22,983 nucleotides of DNA from UBA3206 sp964548855 (GCA_964548855.1 CAZJSR010000027.1:1-22983), one strand, 5' to 3'; shown: positions 15,463-22,947, numbered from the stretch's first letter. Numbers and translations are program-made. Notes: generated by a model from the sequence alone, not told the origin.

Positions 15463-16656
15463 ATGAAAAATAACGCAAGAATAATATTTCATGTTGATTT
15501 AAATATGTTTTTTTGTAGTGTTGCGGTTATTAATAATCCTTCATTAAAAGGCAAAGCCTTTGCGGTAGGACGTGAAAATACCTTAAAAGGCGTTATTTCA
15601 AGCGCGTCATATGAAGCTCGAAAGTATGGAATACATGCTGCAATGCCTGTGATTGAGGCATATAAAATATTACCATCTTTAATTATAATAAATGGCCAAT
15701 ATGAAGAATATAAGAAATACCATAGATATTTTGTTAATTTGATAAGGGAATATACAAATATAGTAGAGGTTGCGTCTATTGATGAACTTTATGCAGATAT
15801 GACAGAATTATGTAAAACTAGAAGTGCAATAGATATTGCAAAAGAAATTCAAGTAAGATTAGTTAAAGAATATAAACTTCCTTGTAGTATAGGAATTGCA
15901 CCTACTTTATTTTTGGCTAAAATGGCATCAAATATTAAAAAGCCACTTGGAATTACTGTTTTAAGAAAAAGAGAAATTGAAGATATATTATATCCTCTTA
16001 GTGTTGAAGATATATTTGGAATTGGTAAAAAAACAAGTCCTAAACTTATTAACGCAAACATTAAAACGATTAGAGATTTTATGAATCCGAATAATAAAAG
16101 TATAGTGATTGATATATTAGGACAAGACAGATATGAAGCTTGCAAGAAATCTATTTTAGGTCAGTCAAGCAATGTTGTTGATCCTGATAGATATCAAAAT
16201 AGTGATAGCATTTCTGTAAGTCAAACTTATGATTATAGAATAGATAATTATGAAGATATATTAATTGAACTTAGAAAGATGGCATTAAATCTTCAAAAAA
16301 GAATGAAAAAAGAAGGATATGTAACAAAAACAGTAACTATTACTTTAAGGGATAAAGATTTTAAAACAATCACCAGAAGTAAGAGTATAGAGTATACTGA
16401 TAACTTATATGATATATATGATGTTGTTGAAGTACTTTTAGATAATAATTATCATGGCGAGACTTTAAGGCTTGTTGGAGTATGTTTTGGAAATTTAAGA
16501 AAGAACTCCGATATTGAACTTGAATATAATTTATTTACATATCAAAGTATTATTGAAAAAGAACAAAAGTTAAATGATATATTAGATGAAATAAACACTA
16601 AATATAAAAAAGGAATTATTAGAAAAGGAGTTGCTTCTAAAAAGGATTTGGATTAA
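15463..16656 (+). CDS. dinB: Y-family DNA polymerase (Pol IV/DinB-like)
   Basis: A 397-residue translesion DNA polymerase. The palm motif is HVDLNMFF (D12; F17 is the likely steric gate) and the second catalytic motif is SIDELYADMT (D107, E108). SCSIGIAPTLFLAKMAS-like palm sequence is present as CSIGIAPTLFLAKMASNIKKPLGI. An HhH element follows (DIFGIGKKTSPKLINANIKTIRDF), then a little-finger domain (VSQTYDYRIDNYEDILIEL and onward). No beta-clamp-binding motif stands out at the C-terminus. Members copy damaged templates with low fidelity. Expression often depends on damage; a palindrome at its promoter may be relevant. An AAAGGGG site precedes the ATG. The HIT-family gene starts 27 bases downstream, so the two are probably co-transcribed. 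Confidence 0.92.
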   Translation: MKNNARIIFHVDLNMFFCSVAVINNPSLKGKAFAVGRENTLKGVISSASYEARKYGIHAAMPVIEAYKILPSLIIINGQYEEYKKYHRYFVNLIREYTNIVEVASIDELYADMTELCKTRSAIDIAKEIQVRLVKEYKLPCSIGIAPTLFLAKMASNIKKPLGITVLRKREIEDILYPLSVEDIFGIGKKTSPKLINANIKTIRDFMNPNNKSIVIDILGQDRYEACKKSILGQSSNVVDPDRYQNSDSISVSQTYDYRIDNYEDILIELRKMALNLQKRMKKEGYVTKTVTITLRDKDFKTITRSKSIEYTDNLYDIYDVVEVLLDNNYHGETLRLVGVCFGNLRKNSDIELEYNLFTYQSIIEKEQKLNDILDEINTKYKKGIIRKGVASKKDLD

Positions 16657-16683
16657 AATATAAGAAAGAAGGAGAATATAATT

Positions 16684-17136
16684 ATGAAGAATGAAAATTG
16701 TGCATATTGTATGAAGGATGATAATCCTGAAATGTATCAAAAGTTTGGTTATCGTGCATTTGAAATGAAAACTTCGACTGTATTTATTTTTAAAGAACAA
16801 ACTAAATATGGTAGAGTTATTGTCGCTTATAATGACCATGTTTCTGAAATGTGTGATTTAACAAAAGAAGAAAGAATTGATTTTATTGAAGATGTAAATG
16901 CAGTAGCAGAAGCTATGCATAAAGCATTTAATCCAGGTAAAATTAACTATGGAGCATATGGAGATACAGGAGGTCATTTACATTTCCACTTATGTCCAAA
17001 ATATGTTGGACAAGATGAGTGGGGTGGAATATTTCAAATGAATACTCATGCTTATGAACCATCTGATGATGTATTAGAAGAAATTAAAGTAAAACTTATT
17101 AATGCGATGGATCCTAATTTTATTGTAAAAAAATAA
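16684..17136 (+). CDS. HIT-family nucleotide-binding protein
   Basis: A 150-residue histidine-triad protein. The active-site motif is HLHFH at residues 98-102 within GGHLHFHLCPKY. The segment FIFKEQTKYGRVIVAYNDHVSEM matches the HIT core strand and helix. A C-A-Y-C pair (C6, C9) near the N-terminus could help bind a metal. HIT proteins are nucleotide hydrolases or transferases, for example on dinucleoside polyphosphates or adenylylated compounds; the substrate here is unknown. I recall this subfamily (KINYGAYGD, then WGGIFQMN) as widespread in gut Firmicutes. An AAGGAGA site precedes the ATG. It follows dinB closely and shares a bidirectional terminator with the convergent ispH. Confidence 0.88.
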   Translation: MKNENCAYCMKDDNPEMYQKFGYRAFEMKTSTVFIFKEQTKYGRVIVAYNDHVSEMCDLTKEERIDFIEDVNAVAEAMHKAFNPGKINYGAYGDTGGHLHFHLCPKYVGQDEWGGIFQMNTHAYEPSDDVLEEIKVKLINAMDPNFIVKK

Positions 17137-17161
17137 TCACCATTTGGTGATTTATTTTTTT
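17135..17161. terminator. Terminator between HIT gene and ispH
   Basis: AATCACC (17135-17141) pairs with GGTGATT (17146-17152) around ATTT, followed by a T-rich tail to 17161 on the plus strand and an A/T-rich tail on the other. Both genes' stop codons lie in the hairpin, so it probably ends both convergent transcripts. Confidence 0.75.
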
Positions 17162-17994
17162 CTTAAGAATTCAATTATTTCATCTGTTAAGTATTCTGGA
17201 GTAGATGCGCCAGATGTTATATTTACGCTTTTGATGTTAGAAAAATCATAGTTTAATATATCATCTATTGTTTCTATTAAAATCGCATCGTTTTTTTTAA
17301 GTGCTAGTTCGTATAATTTTTTACTATTGCTTGATAATTTATCACCGACTACGATTGTTAAATCTACTTTGTTAGCTTCTAATACGGCTTTTTGTCTTTG
17401 TGTAGTGGCTTTGCATATGGTGTTATTTATAACAACATTAGGATTTTTCTTAAGTATTTCGTTATAATATTCTTCTATGTCATAAATAGATAATGTTGTT
17501 TGATTAATTATGAATGATTTATTTTTAAATTCAATATTTTTTATATCATTAAGTGAAGATATTAATTTTATTTTATTAGATATTCCAATTGCACCTATAC
17601 ATTCAGGATGTCCTTTTGTACCTATATAATATACATCATATCCATCATTTAAATATTTCTCTATATTTGAATGTGTCATTGTTACATATGGACATGTTGC
17701 GTCTATTATTTCTAGATTTTTAGATTTGGCTTTTTCTAATACATCAGGTGATACACCATGAGCAGTAATAATAACTATACCATTATCTATATTATCTAAC
17801 ATTTCTAGACGTGATATTTTATCGTTAAGGGTGATTATATTGTGTTCATTAAGTTTTTTTATCATTTCTTTATTATGTATTAAAGAACCTAATGAATATA
17901 TTTTTTTATTATTATTTTTAATTTTTAAAGCCATATCTATAGCTCTATTTACACCTTGGCAGAATCCATGTGGGTTAAGTATATTAATTTCCAC
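17152..17994 (-). CDS. ispH: 4-hydroxy-3-methylbut-2-enyl diphosphate reductase
   Basis: IspH (LytB), the last enzyme of the MEP pathway, reduces HMBPP to IPP and DMAPP with a [4Fe-4S] cluster. The three cluster cysteines are present: C12 in HGFCQGVNRAI, C101 in DATCPYV and C194 in NTICKATTQRQ. Substrate-binding residues are also present (H40, H79 in TAHG, H129 and E131 in GHPE, T167 in QTT, and SSNS). Length (280) is normal. The start is GTG at 17994 with a perfect AGGAGG seven bases upstream on the minus strand. It pairs functionally with dxs at the other end of the window and is divergent from cshB, a neighbour relation also known from B. subtilis (yqfP near yqfR). Confidence 0.96.
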   Translation of the reverse strand: MEINILNPHGFCQGVNRAIDMALKIKNNNKKIYSLGSLIHNKEMIKKLNEHNIITLNDKISRLEMLDNIDNGIVIITAHGVSPDVLEKAKSKNLEIIDATCPYVTMTHSNIEKYLNDGYDVYYIGTKGHPECIGAIGISNKIKLISSLNDIKNIEFKNKSFIINQTTLSIYDIEEYYNEILKKNPNVVINNTICKATTQRQKAVLEANKVDLTIVVGDKLSSNSKKLYELALKKNDAILIETIDDILNYDFSNIKSVNITSGASTPEYLTDEIIEFLRKK

Positions 17995-18046
17995 ACTAAA
18001 ACCTCCTTTTGTTGTAATTCAATTATAACATAATTATAAAACAAAC

Positions 18047-18075
18047 TTGATAAAATAAATTTTAAATGATAATAT
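18047..18075 (+). promoter_or_regulatory. Probable cshB promoter
   Basis: TTGATA (18047-18052) and TAATAT (18070-18075) are separated by 17 bases, 18 bases ahead of the cshB ATG. On the other strand a TATAAT (ATTATA at 18022-18027 as read here) lies upstream of ispH without a clear -35 box. Confidence 0.5.
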
Positions 18076-18093
18076 TAATCGTGAGGTGATTTT

Positions 18094-19398
18094 ATGCAAT
18101 TTGATGGATTGGAAATAAAAAAGTATATTTATGAAGCAATAAAAGACTTATCTTTTATTTCTTTTACAGAAGTACAACATAAAGTGTTTGAAAGTTTAGA
18201 TTTAAATAAAAATTTACTTGTAAGAAGTAAAACAGGAAGTGGTAAAACTCATGCTTTCTTAATTCCTATTTTTAATGCGTTAGATGAATCTCAAAAAAAT
18301 ATTCAAGCTGTTATTATTTCACCAACAAAAGAGCTTGCGATGCAAACATATAAGGTTGCACAACATATCGCATCATTTAGTCCTGTTAGTATATCTATAA
18401 AATTATATAGTGGTGGGACTGATAGAGAGCGTGAAATAGAAGCACTTAAAAATAATCAACCACAAATTATCATTGCTACACCTGGTAAAATAAAGGATTT
18501 AGCAATAGATAAAAATGTTTTAAAAATATATACAGCTTCTTATTTTGTTGTAGATGAAGTTGATATGGCACTTGATAGTGGATATGCTGAAGATCTTGAT
18601 TGTGTTGCGGCTATTTTAAAAGATGCAAAAATGATGTTTTTTAGTGCAACAATCAGTGAAAAAATATTACCTTTTGTAAAAAAATATCTTGATTCACCTG
18701 AATATATAGATATTAAAAATCAAGATAAATTAGATATTGAACATATATGGATTCCTCTTAAATATCGTGAAAGAAATGAGATGTTATTAAACTTAATGTC
18801 AATTATTAATCCATATTTATGTATTATATTTACAAATAAAAAAGAAACTGCAATATCTCTTTCAAGATTCTTAAGAGAAAATGGATATAAGGTAGGAGAA
18901 ATACATGGCGACCTATCTCCTCGTGAAAGAAAAAGATTTTTAAATGATGCAAATAACTTAAAATATCAATATATAGTTGCTACAGACCTTGCAGCTAGAG
19001 GCATTGATATTGATGGTGTTAGTCATGTTGTAAATTACGAAATACCACGCGATTTTGAATTCTATGTACATAGAAGTGGAAGAACAGGAAGAATGAATTA
19101 TACAGGAATTGTATATAGTTTCTATGATGATCTAGATAATGTATATCTAGATAATCTTGCAAAAAAAGGAATTGTTCCTGTTTACAAAATGATTAAGAAT
19201 AATGAAATTGTTGATTCAAAGGCAAGAAATGCAAGAGCTGATAGAGTTAAACCTATTAATGAGGCACAAAAGAAAGCAAGAAGTTTTGTAAAAAAACCAA
19301 CTAAGGTTACACCTGGTTATAAAAAGAAGATGCAAGCTAAAATTGATGAGGTTGCAAAAAAAATATATGCAAATAACGGTAAAAAGAAGCGAAAATAG
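18094..19398 (+). CDS. cshB: DEAD-box RNA helicase, CshB type
   Basis: An ATP-dependent RNA helicase of 434 residues. Motifs: Q motif FTEVQ, motif I SKTGSGKT (45-52), Ia SPTKELA, GG doublet, Ib ATPGK, motif II DEVD (154-157) in place of DEAD, motif III SAT (184-186), IFTN, HGDLSPRERKR, ATDLAARGIDI and HRSGRTGR. The basic C-terminal tail RSFVKKPTKVTPGYKKKM closely resembles that of B. subtilis CshB. The ispH neighbourhood agrees. CshB-type helicases act in RNA remodelling during ribosome assembly and cold adaptation. DEVD keeps the acidic pair needed for ATP hydrolysis, so activity is still expected. GAGGTGA precedes the ATG. Confidence 0.93.
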   Translation: MQFDGLEIKKYIYEAIKDLSFISFTEVQHKVFESLDLNKNLLVRSKTGSGKTHAFLIPIFNALDESQKNIQAVIISPTKELAMQTYKVAQHIASFSPVSISIKLYSGGTDREREIEALKNNQPQIIIATPGKIKDLAIDKNVLKIYTASYFVVDEVDMALDSGYAEDLDCVAAILKDAKMMFFSATISEKILPFVKKYLDSPEYIDIKNQDKLDIEHIWIPLKYRERNEMLLNLMSIINPYLCIIFTNKKETAISLSRFLRENGYKVGEIHGDLSPRERKRFLNDANNLKYQYIVATDLAARGIDIDGVSHVVNYEIPRDFEFYVHRSGRTGRMNYTGIVYSFYDDLDNVYLDNLAKKGIVPVYKMIKNNEIVDSKARNARADRVKPINEAQKKARSFVKKPTKVTPGYKKKMQAKIDEVAKKIYANNGKKKRK

Positions 19399-19419
19399 CA
19401 TGTGTTTAAAAAAATAATA

Positions 19420-19448
19420 TTGATATATTTAAATTAAAATGATATACT
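19420..19448 (+). promoter_or_regulatory. Sigma-A-type promoter of the thioredoxin-fold gene
   Basis: TTGATA (19420-19425) and TATACT (19443-19448) are separated by exactly 17 bases, 37 bases ahead of the ATG at 19486. Each hexamer has one mismatch or two to consensus. Confidence 0.65.
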
Positions 19449-19485
19449 TATATAGTACAAGTTTTTAATGAAAGGTTGTCATAGA

Positions 19486-20094
19486 ATGGCAAGAACAAAT
19501 AAAAGAAGAAAAGTTAAAACAAAATTTAGATGGACAAAGGAATTTATAATTTTAATTGCGTTCATTGCTATAATTGGTTTAGCTACAATTTTAATGAGTT
19601 TAGAATCAAAGTCTACAAAATTATATAAACAAATAACAAGTGCACAAACTAGTGAACAAACTCAATTATCTGAAGATAATGTTTTTGAATATTGGATTAA
19701 AGAAAGTGATTTAAAGAAGACTATTCAATCAACTGAATATACATATGTATATTATGGTTCAGTCGCTAATTCTGATTTCTTAACAAATATTCAAGCAGTA
19801 AATCAAGGTGCAAAAGATTTTGATGTTAAGAAAGTATATTTATTCTCATCTAGTTGGGCAGAAGGTTTAGATATGACTGATGAAGATACACTTGATGATA
19901 ATAAACAAGCTCTTAAAGATAAGAGTGATGCACTTGGTGGTGTAGATTTAACAATTTATCCACAACTTTGGGTATTTAAGGATGGTAAAGCTATATTTAA
20001 GTCATCAGATATAACTGAAGATACTTATGTTGGACAAAATGCTTCATGGCAATTTATAATTAATCAAGCATTTGGTAATCCAGAGAAAAAATAA
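19486..20094 (+). CDS. Membrane-anchored thioredoxin-fold protein without cysteines
   Basis: The start is the ATG at 19486, with an AAAGG site ahead; an ATG at 19468 overlaps that site. The 202-residue product has a very basic N-terminus (ARTNKRRKVKTKFRW), one membrane helix (about residues 22-42) and an external domain. That domain reads like thioredoxin: strand TYVYYGS where an active-site loop would follow, helix, strand KKVYLFSS, then YPQLWVFKDGKAIF, which resembles the cis-proline and beta segment of thioredoxins (PT-L--FK-G). No cysteine is present in the domain, so disulfide chemistry is excluded. A structural or binding role at the cell surface is possible. The exact family is not recognised. 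It precedes argS and has its own promoter. Confidence 0.65.
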   Translation: MARTNKRRKVKTKFRWTKEFIILIAFIAIIGLATILMSLESKSTKLYKQITSAQTSEQTQLSEDNVFEYWIKESDLKKTIQSTEYTYVYYGSVANSDFLTNIQAVNQGAKDFDVKKVYLFSSSWAEGLDMTDEDTLDDNKQALKDKSDALGGVDLTIYPQLWVFKDGKAIFKSSDITEDTYVGQNASWQFIINQAFGNPEKK

Positions 20095-20105
20095 TAAAAG
20101 TTATG

Positions 20106-20127
20106 AAGAGATAGGTAACTATCTCTT
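20106..20127 (+). terminator. Hairpin between thioredoxin-fold gene and argS
   Basis: AAGAGATAG (20106-20114) pairs perfectly with CTATCTCTT (20119-20127) around GTAA. Only three T residues follow before A/T-mixed sequence, so termination may be partial, leaving some readthrough into argS. No T-box (AGGGTGG antiterminator motif) is visible. Confidence 0.55.
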
Positions 20128-20148
20128 TATTAAATAACGGAGGTTTAA

Positions 20149-21849
20149 ATGATTAATTTAGTAAAGAATAATGTAAAATTAGCATTAGAAAATTTCTATA
20201 AAAATAATTATAATGAGCAAATTAATATCATTGTTGAAGAACCGAAAAATCCGACACTTGGTGATATATCAGTTCCAATGTTTGTGGCAGTTAAAGCTTT
20301 AAAAAGACCTATGCCAGAGGTTGTTAGTGAAGCTATTGATGTTATAAAAGGCGCAAGTGATTATATTAAATCAGTAGTTGCGACAGGTCCTTTTATTAAT
20401 ATTATTGTTAATAAGGATGAAATAAGTAAAGCAATTATATTAGAAGTATTAACTAAGAAGAATGAATATGCTAATAGTAATATAGGAAATAATAAAACTA
20501 TTGTTTTAGATTATTCTTCTCCAAATATTGCGAAAAGTTTCTCAATTGGACATCTACGTTCAACTATGATTGGTAACTCTTTAAAACTTATTTTACAAAA
20601 AGCAGGTTATAAAACAGTTTCTATTAACTATTTAGGAGACTGGGGTACTCAATTTGGTAAAATGATCGTAGCATATGAAAAATGGGGAGACCCTGAAAAA
20701 ATTAAAGAAGATAGCATTAATGAGCTATCTAAACTTTATGTAAGATTCCATGAAGAAGCAAAAGATAACCCAATCCTTGAAGATGAAGCTCGTGAGGCTT
20801 TTAGAAAGATCGAATTAGGTGAGCCTAAATATCTTGAAATGTGGAAGTGGATTCGTGAAGAATCTTTAAAAGAATCAAAACAAATCTATGAACTTCTAAA
20901 TGTTTCTTTTGATTCATATAATGGTGAAGCTTATTATAATGATAAGATGGAACCAGTTGTAGATGAATTAAAAGAAAAAGGATTATTAGTTGAAGATCAA
21001 GGTGCGCAAATTGTTAGTCTTGGTGATGATATTCCACCTGCATTAATTAAACGTAAAGATGGTGGATCATTATATATTACAAGAGACCTTGCGGCGGTAT
21101 TTGATAGAAAGAATACATATAATTTTGATAAAGTTTTATATGTTGTTGGAAATGAACAAAAACTACATTTTACACAACTTAAAGGTGTTTTATCTAAGAT
21201 GGGTTATGATTATGGTGATAAAATTGAACATATCAATTTTGGCCTATATTTAACAAATGGAGCTAAGATGTCTACACGTAAAGGTGGAGTTGTAAAATTA
21301 TATGATGTTTTAATGGATGCGATTAGCCAAGCTAAAAAACAAATAGAAGAAAAAAATCCTGATTTAGAAAATAAGGATGAAATTGCTTCAAAAGTTGGAA
21401 TTGGTGCGATTGTATTTAATGATTTAAAGAATCATCGTACAAATGATGTTGAATTTAATTTAGAACAAATGTTAAAATTTGAAGGACAAACTGGTCCATA
21501 TTTACAATATACTGGTGTAAGAATTGCATCTATAATTAAAGATCAAGAAATCGATATGAATAATATTGATGCAAAATTATTTGAATTACCACATTATTTT
21601 GAAATTGTTAAATTAATTGGTTCTTTCTCGTCAGTTATTGAACGTGCTTCAGTAGAATATGCTCCAAGTGTTGTTGCGAAGTATTTATTAACTCTTGCAC
21701 AATCTTTTAATGGATTCTATGCTAAAGAAAAGATTAATGCAGATGATTTAAGGGTAAGGAATACAAATTATGCACTTGCGGCTGCATGTAGAATAATTAT
21801 AAATGAAGGTCTAAGACTTTTAGGAATAGACTATGTTTCAAAAATGTAA
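20149..21849 (+). CDS. argS: Arginyl-tRNA synthetase
   Basis: A 566-residue class I synthetase that charges tRNA-Arg. Residues 1-100 are the ArgS-specific N-terminal domain for tRNA recognition (NPTLGDISVPMF, KAL, then ATGPFINI). The catalytic domain has YSSPNIAKSFSIGHLRSTMIGNS (IGHL as the HIGH motif, 132-136), NYLGDWGTQFGKM, then ITRDLAAV, VVGNEQKLHFTQL and KMSTRKGG at about 373 in place of KMSKS. The C-terminal anticodon-binding helical domain ends with INEGLRLLGIDYVSKM, the usual ArgS end. GGAGG precedes the ATG at ideal spacing. tRNA-Leu follows after 27 bases. Confidence 0.97.
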   Translation: MINLVKNNVKLALENFYKNNYNEQINIIVEEPKNPTLGDISVPMFVAVKALKRPMPEVVSEAIDVIKGASDYIKSVVATGPFINIIVNKDEISKAIILEVLTKKNEYANSNIGNNKTIVLDYSSPNIAKSFSIGHLRSTMIGNSLKLILQKAGYKTVSINYLGDWGTQFGKMIVAYEKWGDPEKIKEDSINELSKLYVRFHEEAKDNPILEDEAREAFRKIELGEPKYLEMWKWIREESLKESKQIYELLNVSFDSYNGEAYYNDKMEPVVDELKEKGLLVEDQGAQIVSLGDDIPPALIKRKDGGSLYITRDLAAVFDRKNTYNFDKVLYVVGNEQKLHFTQLKGVLSKMGYDYGDKIEHINFGLYLTNGAKMSTRKGGVVKLYDVLMDAISQAKKQIEEKNPDLENKDEIASKVGIGAIVFNDLKNHRTNDVEFNLEQMLKFEGQTGPYLQYTGVRIASIIKDQEIDMNNIDAKLFELPHYFEIVKLIGSFSSVIERASVEYAPSVVAKYLLTLAQSFNGFYAKEKINADDLRVRNTNYALAAACRIIINEGLRLLGIDYVSKM

Positions 21850-21870
21850 GAATGAATTTAATTCATTCTT
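21848..21870 (+). other. Palindromic hairpin between argS and tRNA-Leu
   Basis: AAGAATGAAT (21848-21857) and ATTCATTCTT (21861-21870) form a 10-bp stem starting in the argS stop codon. No T run follows, so it may be a weak terminator or an RNA-processing signal before the tRNA, whose first base is only 7 bases away. Confidence 0.5.
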
Positions 21871-21876
21871 CAATAT

Positions 21877-21962
21877 GCCCTAGTGATGAAATTGGTATAC
21901 ATGACAGACTCAAAATCTGTTGATTTTAAATCGTGTCGGTTCGACTCCGACCTAGGGTACCA
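21877..21962 (+). tRNA. tRNA-Leu (anticodon CAA)
   Basis: The acceptor stem GCCCTAG (21877-21883) pairs with CTAGGGT (21952-21958), with one G-U at the end, followed by A73 and an encoded CCA (21960-21962). The anticodon stem ACAGA/TCTGT encloses CTCAAAA, giving anticodon CAA at 21911-21913, which reads UUG. A long variable arm and the T arm GTCGG-TTCGACT-CCGAC complete a class II tRNA of 86 bases. No separate promoter fits the 27 bases after argS, so it may be processed from the argS transcript. Confidence 0.96.
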
Positions 21963-21974
21963 TTATAGAATGTT

Positions 21975-22004
21975 AGGTTTGATATTATTATCAAACCTTT
22001 TTTT
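21975..22004 (+). terminator. Intrinsic terminator after tRNA-Leu
   Basis: AGGTTTGATA (21975-21984) pairs perfectly with TATCAAACCT (21989-21998) around TTAT, followed by a run of T to 22004. This is a strong Rho-independent terminator that closes the argS-tRNA unit. Confidence 0.92.
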
Positions 22005-22027
22005 GATTTTTTTAAAAATTTAAATTA

Positions 22028-22056
22028 TTGAGTGTTTATAGCAAATTTGCTATAAT
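22028..22056 (+). promoter_or_regulatory. Strong promoter of the Fic-antitoxin remnant
   Basis: TTGAGT (22028-22033) and a perfect TATAAT (22051-22056) are separated by exactly 17 bases. It is the best sigma-A-type match seen in the window. The ribosome binding site AGGAAGG follows at 22065-22071 and the ATG at 22079. Confidence 0.75.
22036..22055. promoter_or_regulatory. Perfect 20-bp palindrome, probable operator
   Basis: TTATAGCAAATTTGCTATAA is identical to its reverse complement. It fills the spacer and five of the six bases of the -10 box of the promoter at 22028-22056, so a bound dimer would block RNA polymerase. This is the geometry of an autoregulated toxin-antitoxin or phage-type operator; the regulator is not in the window. 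Confidence 0.6.
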
Positions 22057-22078
22057 ACAGTGATAGGAAGGATATTCT

Positions 22079-22290
22079 ATGGAAAAAGATCCTTTTAAAG
22101 AGTATTTATTGGTAAAAGAAACAACGAAAAAAGAATTAGGATATTCATGGTATACGGCTTTGGTTTACAAAAAGTAGATGGATTAGAAACATCTGATTAT
22201 TTGAAATCCTTGGCCATTGATAATATTGATGGAAAGATCACTATTGAAAAAACTGAAGAGTTAATAAAAAAAAATATAAAATCTAACTAG
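22079..22290 (+). pseudogene. Frameshifted VbhA-like antitoxin domain of a Fic system
   Basis: The first frame (22079-22177) encodes 32 residues starting MEKDPFKEYLLVKETTKKE and including GYSWYTA. From 22162 another frame encodes GLQKVDGLETSDYLKSLA, then NIDGKITIEKTEELIKKNIKSN, ending at TAG 22288. Joined, they match the small N-terminal domain I know from Fic proteins (NPYKEY, then YAWSTAIGLQAVDGLKPSxYL, then NIEGKITIxEA). This is related to VbhA, the antitoxin that inhibits Fic AMP-transferases. One missing base around 22160 explains the frame break. The stop comes where Fic proteins continue into the catalytic domain, and no HPFxxGNGR motif follows. So the gene is both frameshifted and without its toxin. 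An internal ATG at 22147, with AGGA ahead, could still give a 47-residue peptide covering the inhibitory region. Confidence 0.75.
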
Positions 22291-22321
22291 AAACTTATAA
22301 AAATATAGGTTTCTTTTTTTT
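22289..22321 (+). terminator. Intrinsic terminator after the antitoxin remnant
   Basis: AGAAACTTATA (22289-22299) pairs with TATAGGTTTCT (22304-22314) with one U-G pair around AAAA, followed by eight T residues. It lies directly at the TAG of the remnant, which shows that the present end of this gene is an established transcription end. Confidence 0.85.
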
Positions 22322-22927
22322 CTATATGCTAAATTTTTCTTTTCGTTCTTTAAATAATCTAAAAAAAGTACCTCTAGATACACCAATCATTTTAGAAGCT
22401 TTTGTATTAGAGATTTTATGGTTAATATAATCATCTAATATATCAGTAGTATTGTCAGGTGTAATAGCCCTTGGTCTTCCAAACTTTACACCTTTTTCTT
22501 TTGCAAGTTTTATACCTTCAGCTTGTCTTTGTTTAATATTTACTCTTTCATTTTCAGCAACAAAGCTAAGAACTTGAAGTACAATATCAGATATAAATTT
22601 GCCTACTAAATTTTTTCCTTCAATTCTTGTATCTAAAAGTGGCATGTCAAGCACTTTTATATCAGCTCCTATTGTTTTAGTTATTCTTGACCATTCTTCT
22701 AATATCATTTGATAATTTCTTCCTAGACGATCTATTGATTTTATTATTAATAGGTCGTCTTTTTTTATTTTTTTTACTAATTTTTGATAATTAGTTCTAT
22801 CAAAATCTTCACCTGATTCTTTATAAATATAAATATATTTATCGTCTATATCAAGATTTTTAATTTCTTCATATTGTCTATCAATACGTTGTTGTTTCGT
22901 AGAAACACGTATATATGCATATATCAT
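22322..22927 (-). CDS. Small serine recombinase (resolvase/invertase)
   Basis: A 201-residue serine recombinase of the Tn3-resolvase/Hin-invertase class. The N-terminal catalytic domain has YIRVST (R7, catalytic S9) and KSIDRLGRNY (S64, D66, R67, R70). The E-helix region is FVAENERVNIKQRQAEGIKLAKEKG. The linker KFGRP and a C-terminal helix-turn-helix (NTKASKMIGVSRGTFFRLF, about residues 174-192) bind the crossover site. All active-site residues are present, so it should be active. Start: the ATG at 22927 has GAGGTG seven bases ahead on the minus strand; an ATG 15 bases earlier overlaps that site. It is convergent with the Fic-antitoxin remnant. No transposase or matching resolution site is recognised in the window, so its target is unknown. 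Confidence 0.92.
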   Translation of the reverse strand: MIYAYIRVSTKQQRIDRQYEEIKNLDIDDKYIYIYKESGEDFDRTNYQKLVKKIKKDDLLIIKSIDRLGRNYQMILEEWSRITKTIGADIKVLDMPLLDTRIEGKNLVGKFISDIVLQVLSFVAENERVNIKQRQAEGIKLAKEKGVKFGRPRAITPDNTTDILDDYINHKISNTKASKMIGVSRGTFFRLFKERKEKFSI

Positions 22928-22947
22928 AAAAAAACACCTCATTATTT

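Noticed and set aside
16582..16839. Minus-strand open frame of 85 codons across the dinB-HIT junction
   Set aside because: Antisense to two well-supported genes; the product is hydrophobic only because of antisense base composition.
20095..20148. T-box riboswitch upstream of argS
   Set aside because: The leader is only 54 bases, with one simple hairpin and no T-box sequence or specifier stem.
21059..21253. Open frame of 64 codons inside argS
   Set aside because: It is an alternative frame of a highly conserved synthetase gene without a start signal.
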